From Wuchereria bancrofti (Eukaryota; Nematoda; Chromadorea; Rhabditida; Onchocercidae): 64,000 nt of DNA. Positions 37,852 to 51,100 of the stretch are shown in pieces. Location of the stretch: positions 11,688,426-11,752,425 of the forward strand of contig SSBO01000012.1 in assembly GCA_005281725.1 (NCBI GenBank), read 5' to 3'. Each line of letters opens with the position of its first letter. The stretch's first letter is position 1. A program made the translations under genes and the position numbers. Below the pieces are notes generated by a model. It saw only the letters and a program-made list of their open reading frames with translations, was not told the origin of the DNA and ran no database searches.

Positions 37852-40419
37852 CTGTTTTCAACCTTTCAGTTTTTCAGCAGATAGTTTTGTGAAGAAGCAA
37901 GGTGTAGTTGGAGTGTTCTGTTTGAAATATATGTTTAGTTTGGAGGAAGAGACCAACTGTTTTATTCTTTTCCCGAAAACTTATTGGAACAAATCTATCA
38001 AAAAGTTCATCGTTGAATATGAAATTAAGCTCTTCATTTGCTTCTAATTACCGTTTCAAAGCTTAAACAAATTTTGTTCCTGTCATGTACCATGATATGC
38101 GGTTAAATAGAACTAAGCCGAGGAAATGTAGTTTCATATTCCATATATCAGTTGACGTCGGAAATGTCAGGGTCAGAAATGTCCTCTACCAGGTGTTCCG
38201 GTCAAATTTCCGGAAAGGAAAAAGTCGTTCCAATTGCAAATTAATAGTTTTATAGAATTCTTCGAAGAATATGCTTCCTTATTTAATGATTTTGAAAAAG
38301 TAATCCAATAAAAATAATATCAAGTGCAGTTAGTGGTAAAATGACCATGCGCTGTCCCAGACCATTTCTGAAAGTTGAACAGTTCAGAAATATGCTTTCT
38401 TCCTGTAATAGTTGTCGATAAATTCAACTAATTAAATATAGGCGGGATATGTTTTCAGGTTACGACAGCGAACAATGGCAAATCCAGGATGACTTAGGAT
38501 AGACGAAAGTGGAAATGTATCCTGTTTGGCTGGTCGGTGCCATTTCCAGGGACATCGTAGTATACCCGGCAATCTGGCTGGAAGTATTTGTACCCGACAG
38601 GACTATTTTAGAAGCAACAAGCGACACTGTGTCCAAAACTGTTTTCCGTTGTGCGGCGTTTCTTATGTAAGCTAGCCATGAAAAAGGGACTAGACATTGA
38701 CCGACTATGGAGGTGAATGAAAGATGGGGGAATTACCAGCCGATGGGTTATTAGAGGAGACTTCCGGAAAATTGAACATACAACGGAAGCACCTATCATA
38801 AGTGCATAATTCAGTGGAGCCCAATAGCTGGGAACAAATATTTGTTATACGACCACTCATTAGGCCTCATTCGACAGGGCAACTGCCACATACAATGTAA
38901 TAATTGATTAGTGGTGAGTAGATAGCTTCTTCGGGTTTCGTTCTCCCTTTTACTTTTTTTTATTTGTACTTTGTGAGATATCAAATTGTGATAGGTTACT
39001 ACGAAGCACATAAGCAACAGTTGTATCGTAGAAAAGCTGTATAGATTAAAGGCAATCACGAGAAGTATTTGGCACCGGAAGGAAAATGGGCCGGAACAGC
39101 AATGATATGACTTTACGGAAATGCTATGTTTTCTCAAGGATATTAGTAATGATTCAAGAAAGTGGCCTCGACGTTGACAATTAGCGGTTAGTTGATTAGT
39201 TGGCTATCACCAGTGGCGATTGGATCGGTAAACAAATTGTTGACAGTAGGCAATGATGAGAAAGACTGTAAGAAGCGTAAGATCGATAGTGGCAATAACA
39301 GGTGCCGGCAGGAAAACAGAAGTATTGTTCAGCCTCTGAATCATCCTACATGCCCCTTTTCGACCTTTTCCTAGGCTTTTTCTCTCTCTCTCTCTCTCTG
39401 TCTCCCTCAAATTCTCTTTTGGGATGTTGCTCAATGTGCTCTCATCCTCCATTCAAAACAGTTGATACCTTACACCGTTCTAATTAATTAAATTGTTGAA
39501 ATGAGTTATCAAATGGTTTGGAGGAATGTTTGTAAGTTAGAGAAACTTTTCCAAGCCATATATTTTCCAGTGTTAGCCGTGCTGTATAGTATTAGAAATC
39601 GATCCGATTGAATTCGAAAGTGAAATAACTCAAGATATTCCGTCAAGTCTTTCCTCGTTTCTTCTCATTCTCCCATTACTTACTTTCCTGTCTTCCGATT
39701 CTTCTTTTTTCTTTTTTTTTGTTGGAAATAAAGAGAATAGAATCTATTCTCTTTGTTTGTTGAAAAAAAATTTGTCGCGAAGGTAATTTCTCTGCCACCG
39801 TCATATCACCACCATCTCTCCCCCTGCACTCCTCTTCCCGAATCGAGTGACCTAGAGCTATTGAATTCTCCACACAGCACGGTACAGTTATGGAGTTGCT
39901 CGATCTCCTATTGTTTCGAAACCAATCAGATGTTTTCTGTCATCGTTCACACTTAGCGCTTGTGTAATTATACATTTTGCTAGCAGTAGTGTGGTGAGTT
40001 TCTTTCCTGATTAGTATGTTTGATAAGGATTGTACGTGCTTATCAGTAGTATTTATGATAAGAGATCTTTTGAGCAGTTCGCCATTCTCGACGGTTCACA
40101 CACAGTACATTAAATTTAGTTCAACAACAATTCGAGGTGTCATCAACTGCTTTAGTGCGTAATTGTTTTCAGTGAACTTTTCGTAAAAGAGATGGAACAA
40201 TCCCAGCTATTCTTACACAAGGCTCTGGAGGTGCTCAACGTCTGATACGGAATGCAGTGAGTAATGTGGTAGAAAAGACTTATAATTGGGACATTACAAA
40301 GAGCGGACAATTCATTTGTAGTATCTGTCAGATTCCGTGATTTGATGTAGGTTGCATCTGTGGTGAATGTGACATCTGCTTGAGTACTTGATACAGTAAA
40401 TTTGCTCCAATACTAGGAA
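37852..40419. other. intergenic stretch upstream of the acyltransferase gene
   Basis: No recognised gene. A (CT)n tract lies at about 39375-39402. Near the right end a short upstream frame starts at the ATG around 40192 and ends within about 20 codons; it could be a minor upstream ORF or lie in an outron. Confidence 0.4.
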
Positions 40420-42989
40420 ATGTTGCAAACGGATGATGCTCGAATCGGTCTGGATGGACCAACTGTCACAGCGGAGGATGGCTTTCTGACAAAAGTGATG
40501 ATCAGTTCAATGGATGTGAGGAAAGTTATTGCCCTGATTGGTGCATTCTACTGGACTATTATGACTGTTTTTGTTGTTCCCGGTATCATTGCTGCAACGT
40601 TCCTTACCGTCATGGTACCTGTTCTCTGTATCAGGTTGGTCTGTTGCTTATTTACGTGACATCAGGAATTTGTTTACTCATCTTCCATAAGCGTTCCAGT
40701 GTTTCATGGTTTAACTGGCTTGATCACAAACTTTGCCGTATGGTAAACGATCATTGGAGTTCTGCTATACAAATTGCAGGTATTAATATTGTGGAGTACG
40801 GCGATGATATTTCAAAGGTTTCTTTTATCTTATGGATTTAAAAATTTCCAGGCTGTTTTTACTTACACTAATAGCTCGCATATTTTTCGGTTCATGTCTT
40901 GTCGCCTGATTACTTTTTCCGTAAGTGGTTGTGCTGAGCGTCACTTATTTTCACGTAACAGATAGTGGGCTCGCTGTTTCAGATTTCATCCTTGACTACT
41001 GATTTGGTGGTCATGCAACAAGACTTCATATAAAGCAACTTAATTGGTAGGGCTCTTAATTAAGTTACTCAAATGAAATTTAAATAACTTTTAAATTTAA
41101 ATGCGTAGATGCACATTATAACCAGAATATTTCAGCTCTCCGAAAAACGGGTTTTATTTCTTGCTAATCATTTGGGTCTTGCTGATCATTTCGTGATTAT
41201 GTCAGCGTTACGAAACAAAGGAACTGTTGTTGAAAAGGTGCACATCTTCAGTTGAAGTATTTTTAATACAGTTTTTGCATTATTAATCTATTTCTGACTC
41301 TTTTCCTCATAAGAAATTGTGTTAATCAGAAATTCAAAGAAATTAAGTCTTTGAAAAATGTCAGTTTGTCATCGTTCGAATTACTTCAGTATCTTTGGGT
41401 TATATACAATATATGGAAAATGACACCAATGGGTGTGATGTGGATGATTCACGGCAATTACTTTGTTGACGGTGGTACTGCAAAACGAAATCAAATGATA
41501 GAGGATTTCAAAATACATTTGAAAAGGAATTATTGGAAATATGATCATCGATGGATTATTATGTACCCGGAAGGTAATAACATTACGTTTCACTTCTTGA
41601 TAACCTTTTTACTCCCATTTAGTTTAGTAAAAAATCTTCGCTAATTTAGCAGAAAATTTGTGGCATGACCGATTTATCGATCTTGATCAGTGAATTGAAT
41701 CCTGTCGATACAATGGATAACTGTGTTGAAATTCTTTGGGACTTCATTGAATTTCGTTTCTTTTCTTTTTCGTTATGATTGGCATTGACGTGATTCATAT
41801 TTAGTTTCGAATTATCATTCCTATAAGGTTTCTATTTTTAAGTAAAAGTTATCAGTTTTAATTCCAGGAGCAAGACTATATCGGATCAAAGAAAGTAATG
41901 CACGATACGCAGCTCGCGAAGGTTACAAGATCTTTCGGCATTGTGCATTACCACGTACTGGCGCTGCTCATGCTACAATCGAAACAACGGCAACTGCTAA
42001 TTATGGTAACTTTATGAAATCAGACTAAATAACAGTTCCTTTTCGGAATCGTACTTCTTCAGCAATGGTTGAGGATACCAACGATTCATTGGAATACGTT
42101 ATTGATTGTACCTTGGGATATCAGAACGGCGATATACCCAGTATCGGTAACTGGTTATTCGGAGAATTACCGAATGGAATTCCGAATGTTGCTGTTCACT
42201 ATAAAGTAAGTTTTGTTTATTGCTTCATGCCGCGTACATCTCTCTTTAACTTCAATTTTAATTTTCTTTTAAATTTCCATGTAAATCAGATAAATTATTC
42301 AACTTTTTCATCTGGATTGTAGATACCTTTTTAAATAGTCCAGGATAAGATACTTAACAGGCTAGTCATCCCTTAAAAAATGGGATCTAATTTAGTAATA
42401 TCCAATTCTTTAATATATTCGATTGACATTCCTTGCGGATTTCAATTATAGAGTATGGTGACTGAGGAACGTAGTGTTTCACACGCATTCAACGAATTTT
42501 CATAATGTTTAAATCAGCCAATTATCTTTGATTTATTAACTTCTCCTGGTGCTTGAAATATATTCAGCTGCAGATTTATCGAATAAGGCCTGAGTGGAAA
42601 AACGAAAATATGCTAAGACATTGGTTGTATGACATCTATGAAAAAAAGGTAAGTTGAGTTCACTTCCACCAACAAAAAAATTTAATTGGGATTTTTTCAT
42701 ATATGTTATCTCCTTTATTTTCCTCAAGAGCAGTTACAATTTTATCTTTTTTGAAATATCTTTTTTTAAGGATGAATTGCTGGAAAAATACTATCAGAGT
42801 GGCGTATTTCCGAAGGATTCACAGCATCATCCTACGGTTGTGCGTAATTCAATATCCAATTGCTTATTTGTTGAGGCATTTTGGCTTTTACTGCTTTACC
42901 TTCACTATTCCATATGGTTGAAATCATTTGCTAGCCTAATTTACCGGTGTGTTGTTGTTATATTGCTTACTTTTTCGGGAATCTTTTAA
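40420..42989 (+). CDS. LPGAT1-type lysophospholipid acyltransferase, eight exons
   Basis: Exons 40420-40634, 40700-40817, 41136-41237, 41390-41573, 41868-42005, 42063-42205, 42574-42648 and 42771-42989 join in phase to 397 residues (human LPGAT1 370). A hydrophobic N-terminal segment (about residues 33-71) anchors it in the membrane. The PlsC-type active site is NHLGLAD at about 122-128, with catalytic His and Asp in the H-x4-D arrangement; the second motif, YPEG, is at about 204-207. WMIHGNYFVDGG, LPRTGAAHATIETT and the YEKKDELLEKYYQSGVFP region match the LPGAT1/LCLAT1 branch, and a C-terminal hydrophobic region closes the protein. These enzymes move an acyl chain from acyl-CoA to a lysophospholipid in the endoplasmic reticulum; which lysolipid cannot be told from sequence. 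The second exon's acceptor was set at CGTTCCAG because it alone preserves the frame. Confidence 0.94.
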
Positions 42990-44192
42990 ATTTCTTCTGG
43001 ATGTCGTACTTCTTTTTTATTCCTTTTCAAGTTTTGTTGACATCAAACAAACACTGCAAGTCTATCTAATTACCAGTGAGTTCGGTCTCACAGTGGTTTT
43101 CATTCTAAACAATTTCAAAGACGAATTGTATAATTAAAGAAATTCCATGACTATGACTAACATCTTATCACAGAAAATAGTCTAGGTGTGATTCAGGTGA
43201 CGTCTTTTTAGAAATTTAAATAACATTTTACAAGTTTAGCTTGAATTTTTCCGAATATCTTTACCATGTCTTCTACCTTTTTCAAAAAAAGACATATACA
43301 ATAAAATTACCACATTTACGAGTCTTATGATTTATTCAGTAATGAAATGTCAACATTCATTCACTTTCCAAATTGCTGTGTCTGCCACATTTCAAATGTT
43401 TCAATTTTACGATTTTCATTGATTCCTCAAGACTCATCAGAAACTTGATAAAAAAAAAACAGTGGGAATTATTAACCGACAATTGTCATTTTGTACGTTT
43501 TTATCTTTTCTTTGAATCCATCATTCTTTCTGTGAATTGTTAGAGCGAATAGGAACGAGATGAAGATGGAAGTGATTGCATATTCAGTCGATATATTTAA
43601 AGAAGTTTAAATGCAAATCCTTGAATTTGAAATAGAAAATTTTCTCTTTTTAAATACTTCAGTGAAGATTATCTTATTCTTTAGCATATCGTACGATGTC
43701 ATTGAATCTTAACTTGTATCTAAAGTGAGGTTACTGCTAAATAATTTATAAATATCAGCAACAGTTTCATATTTTCTCCAGGTTGAGTAGTTATACTTAT
43801 GTAAATTTTGTATCACATTTCATCCGAATATTCTATATCTATTGCTTATTTGCCAATGATGCCTTATCTGCTGAATACTTATTAGTATTTACTTACCGTT
43901 TACAAAGTAAAATTTGATGCCAAGTCTTCTCAACTTTCACTGTAAAATGGCCTTTAAGAGTTCATTCTGTTTGTCAAATAATTTCATAATTTATTTCCTT
44001 ATGGCAATCAAAGATTACAGATGGTCATTTTGTTAACCAGAGTTACATATTCCCAGTGGAAATCCATCTTGTTTTCAGTTGGAAGGAATGAACCATCGTC
44101 AGCTGCTAATATTAATTTTCCAGTCAGATTGTAAAATGAAGTTAGATAAATTCAATTAGTAGCAATGGTTCACTTCTTTAAGTTCAACTTCT
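42990..44192. other. convergent spacer
   Basis: This lies between the plus-strand acyltransferase stop and the minus-strand stop at 44193. T-rich, holding the two 3' flanks. Nothing else seen. Confidence 0.5.
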
Positions 44193-45050
44193 TTAAGAGA
44201 AATAACTGATTCGCTTGAATTCTGTTGTTTCATGATGGATGGATGAATTATCTTTCGATTCTAAGATTTCTTTCAGTCGCTTATTTCCACCTGTAGCGGG
44301 CGGAATTCCATGCCTCGTCAAGACACTCCGTATTTTTCCATAAGACATGCATTTCTCGACCGTACTGGAGATCTGAAGAATTAAACTAATGTAACAGATA
44401 GATCCGAATTTCGTATTCTGGTAAAATTTTAACACCTTAACCATGTTTCCATTGCCGGAGGGTATTTAGATTTTCTGAAGAACGGATAGTCCAAGTTATT
44501 TTGCTTTCAACAAGCAAGCAACTTGTAGAGATCTTGCAAACACCCGGAAATGCGAGACCCAAATAAATAAAAGAAATTTTACAGTGATATTGGGACTGGT
44601 CTTTGTTAAAGCTTCAGACACTTCACTGTAGTTCATCTTGCATGCCCACAGTACTACCGTACAGAATTTTCAATCATTAATTTCCAATTGAAATAACTGA
44701 TCAATGAAGTACTCGGAATAATATACCAACACTCAAAGTATACATTTATATAAAATAACAAAGATATTTAAAACGTACAAAGAGACAGAACATTCCCAGC
44801 AAACATTTTATCGCTTCGCATATCATTTCTCTCATTTCAGAAGCCTTAAAATCCACGATAAAATACCGCAATTCCTCCATAGCCTCCGAATGTGACATAG
44901 ATCTCCCGAAAAAAAGGTTCCCAGATTCCAAACTGATGATGAACTTACGTAAGTGTCCCACTCCTTTAGCAACGTCTTTAGTGGTAAAGGTTGAACAGTA
45001 AACAAAACGTTACGCGAAATCTTTACAATATGAAGTGCAATTAGTCGCCT
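44193..45050 (-). CDS. 3' end of an unrecognised gene
   Basis: The last exon, 44193 to about 44373, follows a TTAATTCTTCAG acceptor and encodes about 60 residues beginning ISSTVEKCMSYGKIRSVLTR and ending in TAA; it is basic and has no low-complexity bias. A preceding exon at about 44743-44980 can be read as DVAKGVGHLRKF...MEELRYFIVDFKASEMREMI up to a GTACGT donor, in the same phase as the last exon. An overlapping frame (about 44947-45045, ending KTLLKEWDTY at a GTAAGT donor) is an alternative upstream exon. I do not recognise a family. The alpha-helical, charged character suggests a soluble protein. Upstream exons would have to lie beyond the duplicated region. Confidence 0.4.
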
Positions 45051-45487
45051 ACACAATCATTCAGACATATTTTGACGATTTTGAAACAAGCACAATCAGA
45101 AGACTATAGTTCCACTCAGAAGAAATGAATCATCACAGAATGTTGAAGAATTTAAACAACCCTCGAAGTAGAAGTCAGCTGATTAGTTTGTTCCTGGAAT
45201 GATTGTTTTGAAAGGTTGTACATGCGACGTACTTTCCATGATACATAATGACAACCACAGTTAACTGAGACAATCATCAGAAGGGAAGAAATAAAACGGA
45301 ATCCTGATTCATCTAAACATGAAGCACCATATTTCGAGTACTGCTTTACTTAATAATAATGCACCATTTTAAAAGTAATTCCACATTTGTAAGGTTAATA
45401 TTACTTGAAACCGAAAAAGAGAATGAACATTTCCCAAGTGCCAATGTGCGCCAACTCCAAAAAGATAAGAAGCATTCGGAGATCAAG

Positions 45488-46783
45488 AAAAACTGCTTAT
45501 ATTAGAAGTCAATAACAGGAACTTGAAATTTCGCAAAACAAATAAACGCGAAAAGTGGAATAGGGAAAAACACCGGCAAATGAAAACGCGTAATATGAAA
45601 ATGAGCATTCAAGTGTAAATATATTAATAGCGGTCGCCAAAAATGTACAACAATTCCGTGTCAAAAAACATGACTGAAAGGAACAATAATCAAAATTAAT
45701 TATGAGATTTAGAAATGTGGCACTTCCGAAAAAAGATTACAATGCTATTAGTATTTCACTTTTGTATTGTAAAAGAACAATTACCAGGACTATAAGGAAC
45801 TTTCCGGCCCTTCCGTAACTATTGCCTATCTGCAACGACTAATTCAATCAGCAGCTCAATTAAAAACTGAATTTCACAAAAAGAAAATGTAGGCAAAGAT
45901 TATGGCATTTTGTGCCATCCAGATCCAATAACTTAATATTTCCTGGTTATTAAGAATTATGAGATATGTGACAATATCTGGAATAGTTAATACCTTGCAA
46001 GATATGTTAGAAATGTCCTTAAAGAGCATCCACTGCTACCAATAAGGATTGTGGGTATGCACAAAAAGGGTAAAAAGTGCACAAATATTTGAGTTGCGTA
46101 AAAAATTATAATGAATGACAATTCACAAATGTCTTATAGGACAGTAAAAATCATCAGTGAATAATATACTCATGAAATTCATAATCATAAAGTGAAAAGG
46201 AAAAAGACAACAGACTTGTTGCAAAGGATTTCATGAGTAACAAGGGCAGCTTTATTTGGGAACTTGTATTATTCCTGCATTGCAAATAGTTATTGGGACT
46301 ATTAGAGCTTCTCCATCATTCCATATGTATTTATAATAAAAAATTAAAGGATATCAAGAAAAAATAAGTATAACCTATCATCAATAATCAGCCAATCAAC
46401 TTCGCTATAAAAAGGGTCAGATTTAAAAATTGTAAAAAGAATAGAAAGAGCATACCACTTAGTTCAAACAATTTAAAGCGTACATATTGCCTGGTTATTA
46501 AGTATATATATGACGATATCAGGATACTGGACTACTGCCAGCATTCTCTATCGATCTTATAAGCAGTTTAAGGTTGAAATAAAAATTCATTAATATTTAG
46601 ATTTCGAAACAAAAAAAGTTTAGTTTCACAAAAATATTGAATATTGGAATGCTTAGAAAGATATTAACTGAAGTTTGATCTGATTAGATAAATTGGAAGA
46701 TACTTCATTTGAAACAAATATCTCTTAAATTGATACAATCAGCAACTCTCTGATTTTGCTCGTTCTGTAACAGTCTATACATG
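45488..46783. repeat. first copy of a 1.3 kb direct duplication
   Basis: The sequence is repeated in the same orientation at 46893-48164, with roughly nine in ten bases matching by eye and several small insertions or deletions. It is AT-rich and non-coding in all frames. Shared anchors include GAATAGGGAAAAACACCGGC and ATTAATAGCGGTCGCCA. Confidence 0.92.
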
Positions 46784-46788
46784 TATAA

Positions 46789-46819
<31 letters not shown>

Positions 46820-46828
46820 AATATATAA

Positions 46829-46891
<63 letters not shown>

Positions 46892-46892
46892 N
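46784..46892. repeat. long TA microsatellite ending in a single N
   Basis: About 100 bases of nearly pure TA, followed by one undetermined base at 46892. The second copy of the 1.3 kb duplication starts immediately after it, which suggests a contig join rather than a true base ambiguity. Confidence 0.9.
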
Positions 46893-48164
46893 AAAAAACT
46901 GCTTACATTAGGTCAATAACACGGACTTGAAATTTCGAAAAACAAACAAACGCGAAAAGTAGAATAGGGAAAAACACCGGCTAATGAAAACGCGTAATAT
47001 GAAAATGAGCATTTAAATGTAAACATATTAATAGCGGTCGCCAGAAATGTACAACAATTCCGTGTCAAAAAACATGACTGAAAGGAACAATAATTAAAAT
47101 TATGAAAAGATTTAGAAATGTAGTACTTAAGAAAAAAGATTTCAGTGCTATCAGTATTTTGCTTCTGTATTGTAAAAGAAGAATTACCAGGACCATTAGG
47201 AACTTCCCAACCGTCCCGTAATTATTTGCCTACCTGCAACGGCTAATTCAGTCAGCAGCTCAATTAAAAACTGAGTTTCAGGAAAAGGAAATGTAGGCAT
47301 TTTGTTTGTGGCATTTTGTGCCATCCAGATCCAATAACTTACATATTTCCTGGTTATCAAGAATTATGTAATAAGTGACAATATCTGGAATAACTAATAC
47401 TTTGCAAGAATGTTAGAAATGTCTTTAAAGAGCACCAAATAAGGACCTGTGGTATGCACAAAAAGGATAAAAAGTGCACAAATATTTGAGTTACGTAAAA
47501 AATTATAATGAATGACAATTCACAAATGTCTTATAAACGGACAGTAAAAATCATTAGTGAATAATGATCGTAAACATAAAGTGAAAAGGAAAAGAGAACA
47601 AACTCGTTGATTTCATGAGCCACAAAGGCAGCTTTATTTGGGAACTTGTATCATTCCTGCATTGCGAAGAATAGTTATTGGGACTATTAGAGCTTCTCCA
47701 TCATTCCATGTGTATTTATAAAAAATTAAAGGATACCAAGAATAAATAGCTATAACCTATCTTCAATAATTAGCCAATCAACTTCGCTATAAGAAAGTTC
47801 AGATTTTAAAATTGTAAAAAGAATGGGAAGAGCACTTAGTTTAAACAATTTAAAGCGTACATATTGCCTGGTTATTAAGTATATACATGAGAATATCAGG
47901 ATACTGGACTACTGCCAGCATTCTTTATCGATTTTACAAGCAATTTAAGGTTGAAATAAGAATTCATTAATATTTGGATTTCGAAACAAACAAAATTTAG
48001 TTTCATAAAAATATTGAATATTGGAATGGTTAGAAAGATATTAACTGAAATTTGGTCTGATTAGATAAATCAGAAGGTACTATGCATTTGAAACAAATAT
48101 CTCTTAAATTGATACAATCAGCAATTCTCCACCTCTCGTGATTTTGTTCGTTTTGTAACAGTCT
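46893..48164. repeat. second copy of the 1.3 kb direct duplication
   Basis: A diverged copy of 45488-46783, also ending in a TA tract (about 48165-48186), just before the 3' end of the sma-9 gene. It could be a true tandem duplication or the other haplotype of the same locus placed in series. Confidence 0.9.
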
Positions 48165-48195
48165 GCATATATATATATATATATATGCATATACA

Positions 48196-51100
48196 TCACC
48201 GCTCACGTCTGTTGTTTTGATGCGTTAATGTATGACTGTTTAGAGCGGCGGCAGTTGTAAATCCAGCATCACACCGTTTGCAAATATGTGGTCGATCGCA
48301 AACATGCGAAAGCCAATGTCGCTGCAGAGCAAATGCATCCGGGAATGACTGTTCACAGATGGCACAAGGTAAAGCTGTCGATATTGTTGCGGTATTTACG
48401 GATGATGCAGATGTTACGGTTGGTTGCGTCGATGCTGGCCGCTTCCCAACCTAAATTTGAAGTAAGGTTCAAAACGACTCGATTAAACAGCAAAATAACA
48501 AATTTGAATATTCAAATTACATAACATCCCACTCTAAACGTTCAAATTGGCATGATGATTTAATGTATGGCATATCTTCCACATCTGCATAGAGACTGTA
48601 TTCTACCTCAGATGAGTCGGATATGTAGATGAGAAGTATGGTATATCACTGATATCATGATATAAAAATGTATGTTATATCACCGATATAAAAGAAAAGA
48701 GATTATGAAAATGTGAAAATTACTTGGATAGCAGCATCCAAAATTCCGTATCCGTTCGCTTTTTTGACTTCATTCAGTTTTGTTCGTTGGCATTGTTTTA
48801 CTAATCCATTGCTGCAAATAACGAAATAAAATGCACCGTAAATCTGTACAAAGGTAACAAGTCCAATATAACTGGATAAGGAAGCTGAAAGCGTAAAACA
48901 ACTTTTTTCTTAATCTTCTTGTCCTAATCTTCTTTCCTGTCTTGTTCAGTTCTACCATAAAATAGTAGGTTAAAAAGAGTTTTCAATTATCTCTCCATGG
49001 CGCATTATTGAAGTTCCTTTCTTCTTACTAAAGATCAAACCTCGTTACAGTGGTTCCATTGTTCGCATCACCAGAATTCACCGATAATATTACAGTAGAA
49101 CTGTATGTAGATGTTTTTGAACAGGATGCATGAGATTCTTCTGGTACATTCGGATTGTGATTCGGTATAGAATGCATATGTTGCCCAGGTGTTGGATTCG
49201 TTAGTTTACGATGCAGAACTATGGATGTATCGCTTGCATCGCTTGCATTTGACAATACCATGAGTGCACTCTCGATCTCATCCCGACTGTCTTAAAAAGC
49301 AATATTAGAACCATCATCCGAATTCTGCAAACGATATATATATATATATATATATAAAACAATTATGAAAGTTCAAATTGCAGCAGATGAAAAAGAAAAT
49401 TTCCATGTCTGATCTTTTCCTTCGAAACACAACAGTGAAGAAACAAACAGAACCTGGTAACGGTGCAATAACACCGCCATGATAGTGTGCGGCGATGTGC
49501 TTCCTAAGATTTTCACGACTTGGATAGACCTTGTCACACTGTTTCTTTGGGCAACAAAAATCTTTTCCATCCCGTAACATTACATGATCAGCGTGAAGAT
49601 GTACCTAAACTGACCTTTAATAAATAACACACAAGACGGACAGTAACAGATTAATTTTTTTCTGTGGGGTAATTTTTATTATTGGATTATATTTGCACTA
49701 TCAAATGTTAAAAATCCCGCAACTTCAAATTGCTGATTTCTGTAAAATCCAGCAATTAAATATGTATCTTAGAGCTTAAAATGGCATTAATATTCAGTAA
49801 ACTTCGGGAATTCAATTACATAAAAAGCAAGTGATTGCTAAGACGATCTACCTGCAAATCAAAACTGGATTCGTAGGTGACTTCGCAAAGGCTGCACCTG
49901 ATAGAAGCTGGCAAAAGGGGTGATGGTGCAGTGCCAGCCAAAACACGTTGCGTTGGTGTCGAGCTTTCACTAAGTCCAGCTCCTTCACTATTTGCTTCTT
50001 CTGATCGTACGGAGGAACCTGTCCATTAAAAAAATGCAATTACTAATTCCTATAAACTTAAGTTAATTGATAATTAAATTCATAAGTCATGCAAAGTTCT
50101 AAGATAATCTTAGGACATTTCGAAAAATGCACTGCACAATCAAGATATTCTTCGTGTAACTTTAATTTGAGCAATAATACATTTAATTTGCTTTAAATTC
50201 CAAAACTTACCGNNNNNNNNNNNNNNNNTTAATTGATAATTAAATTCATAAGTCATGCAAAGTTCTAAGATAATCTTAGGACATTTCGAAAAATGCACTG
50301 CACAATCAAGATATTCTTCGTGTAACTTTAATTTGAGCAATAATACATTTAATTTGCTTTAAATTCCAAAACTTACCGTTATCCGAAAGTGCAGCGGAGT
50401 CAACTGTTGAACGACCAATTATATCAACAGAGCGACGATCAGAAGTCTGAATAAAAAAATTGAGAATTATACTTAAAAAAAGCAGTAATAAGTTCAAAGG
50501 CATAACTCGAATTATCAGATCAAAAGCCAAATGACCATCACAAAATTATCAGCTGGGATTGTTAAATAAAAAAAAGGTGGATGAATAAAAACACCGAATT
50601 TTTGATAATCACTCTGTATCCAACAAATGGAAGTTTGCGTTGTACATGCCTTCTGAGATCTAGCAAATAAAGGTAAAGATGAAGATTGGTACAAAATAAC
50701 TGGAACTAATACCGAATTCACATCAAGTTTCGGTGACATCCAAACGTTTGCGGTAATCGAATTCCCATTAAATTCATTTGTTTTTCGTTGCGATATTGTC
50801 ATATCGCATTTTCTGGATGACATTTCAATCTAAAATGTTACCATATTTGTTTAATGAAATGAATTGGTTTGAAGAAAAATTGTTACAAATAAATAATTAT
50901 CCAATATCAACATATATTTTTTTCCAACGTCCTTTCTCCTTTCAGCCTTTTAGGATGCTAGTTTTCTTCCAATGCATACAGTTTTACTCCAGTGCATTTC
51001 AATCAATTAAAGAGAGAAATATATACCATAATTTTTGCTGTTAAGGCGTCGGGACGTTTTAATGTATGCTGTTGACCGGTTAACAATCGCTTATTTTCAA

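Noticed and set aside
46790..46891. TA tract as an origin or regulatory element
   Set aside because: Simple microsatellite at a contig joint; nothing beyond base composition supports a function.
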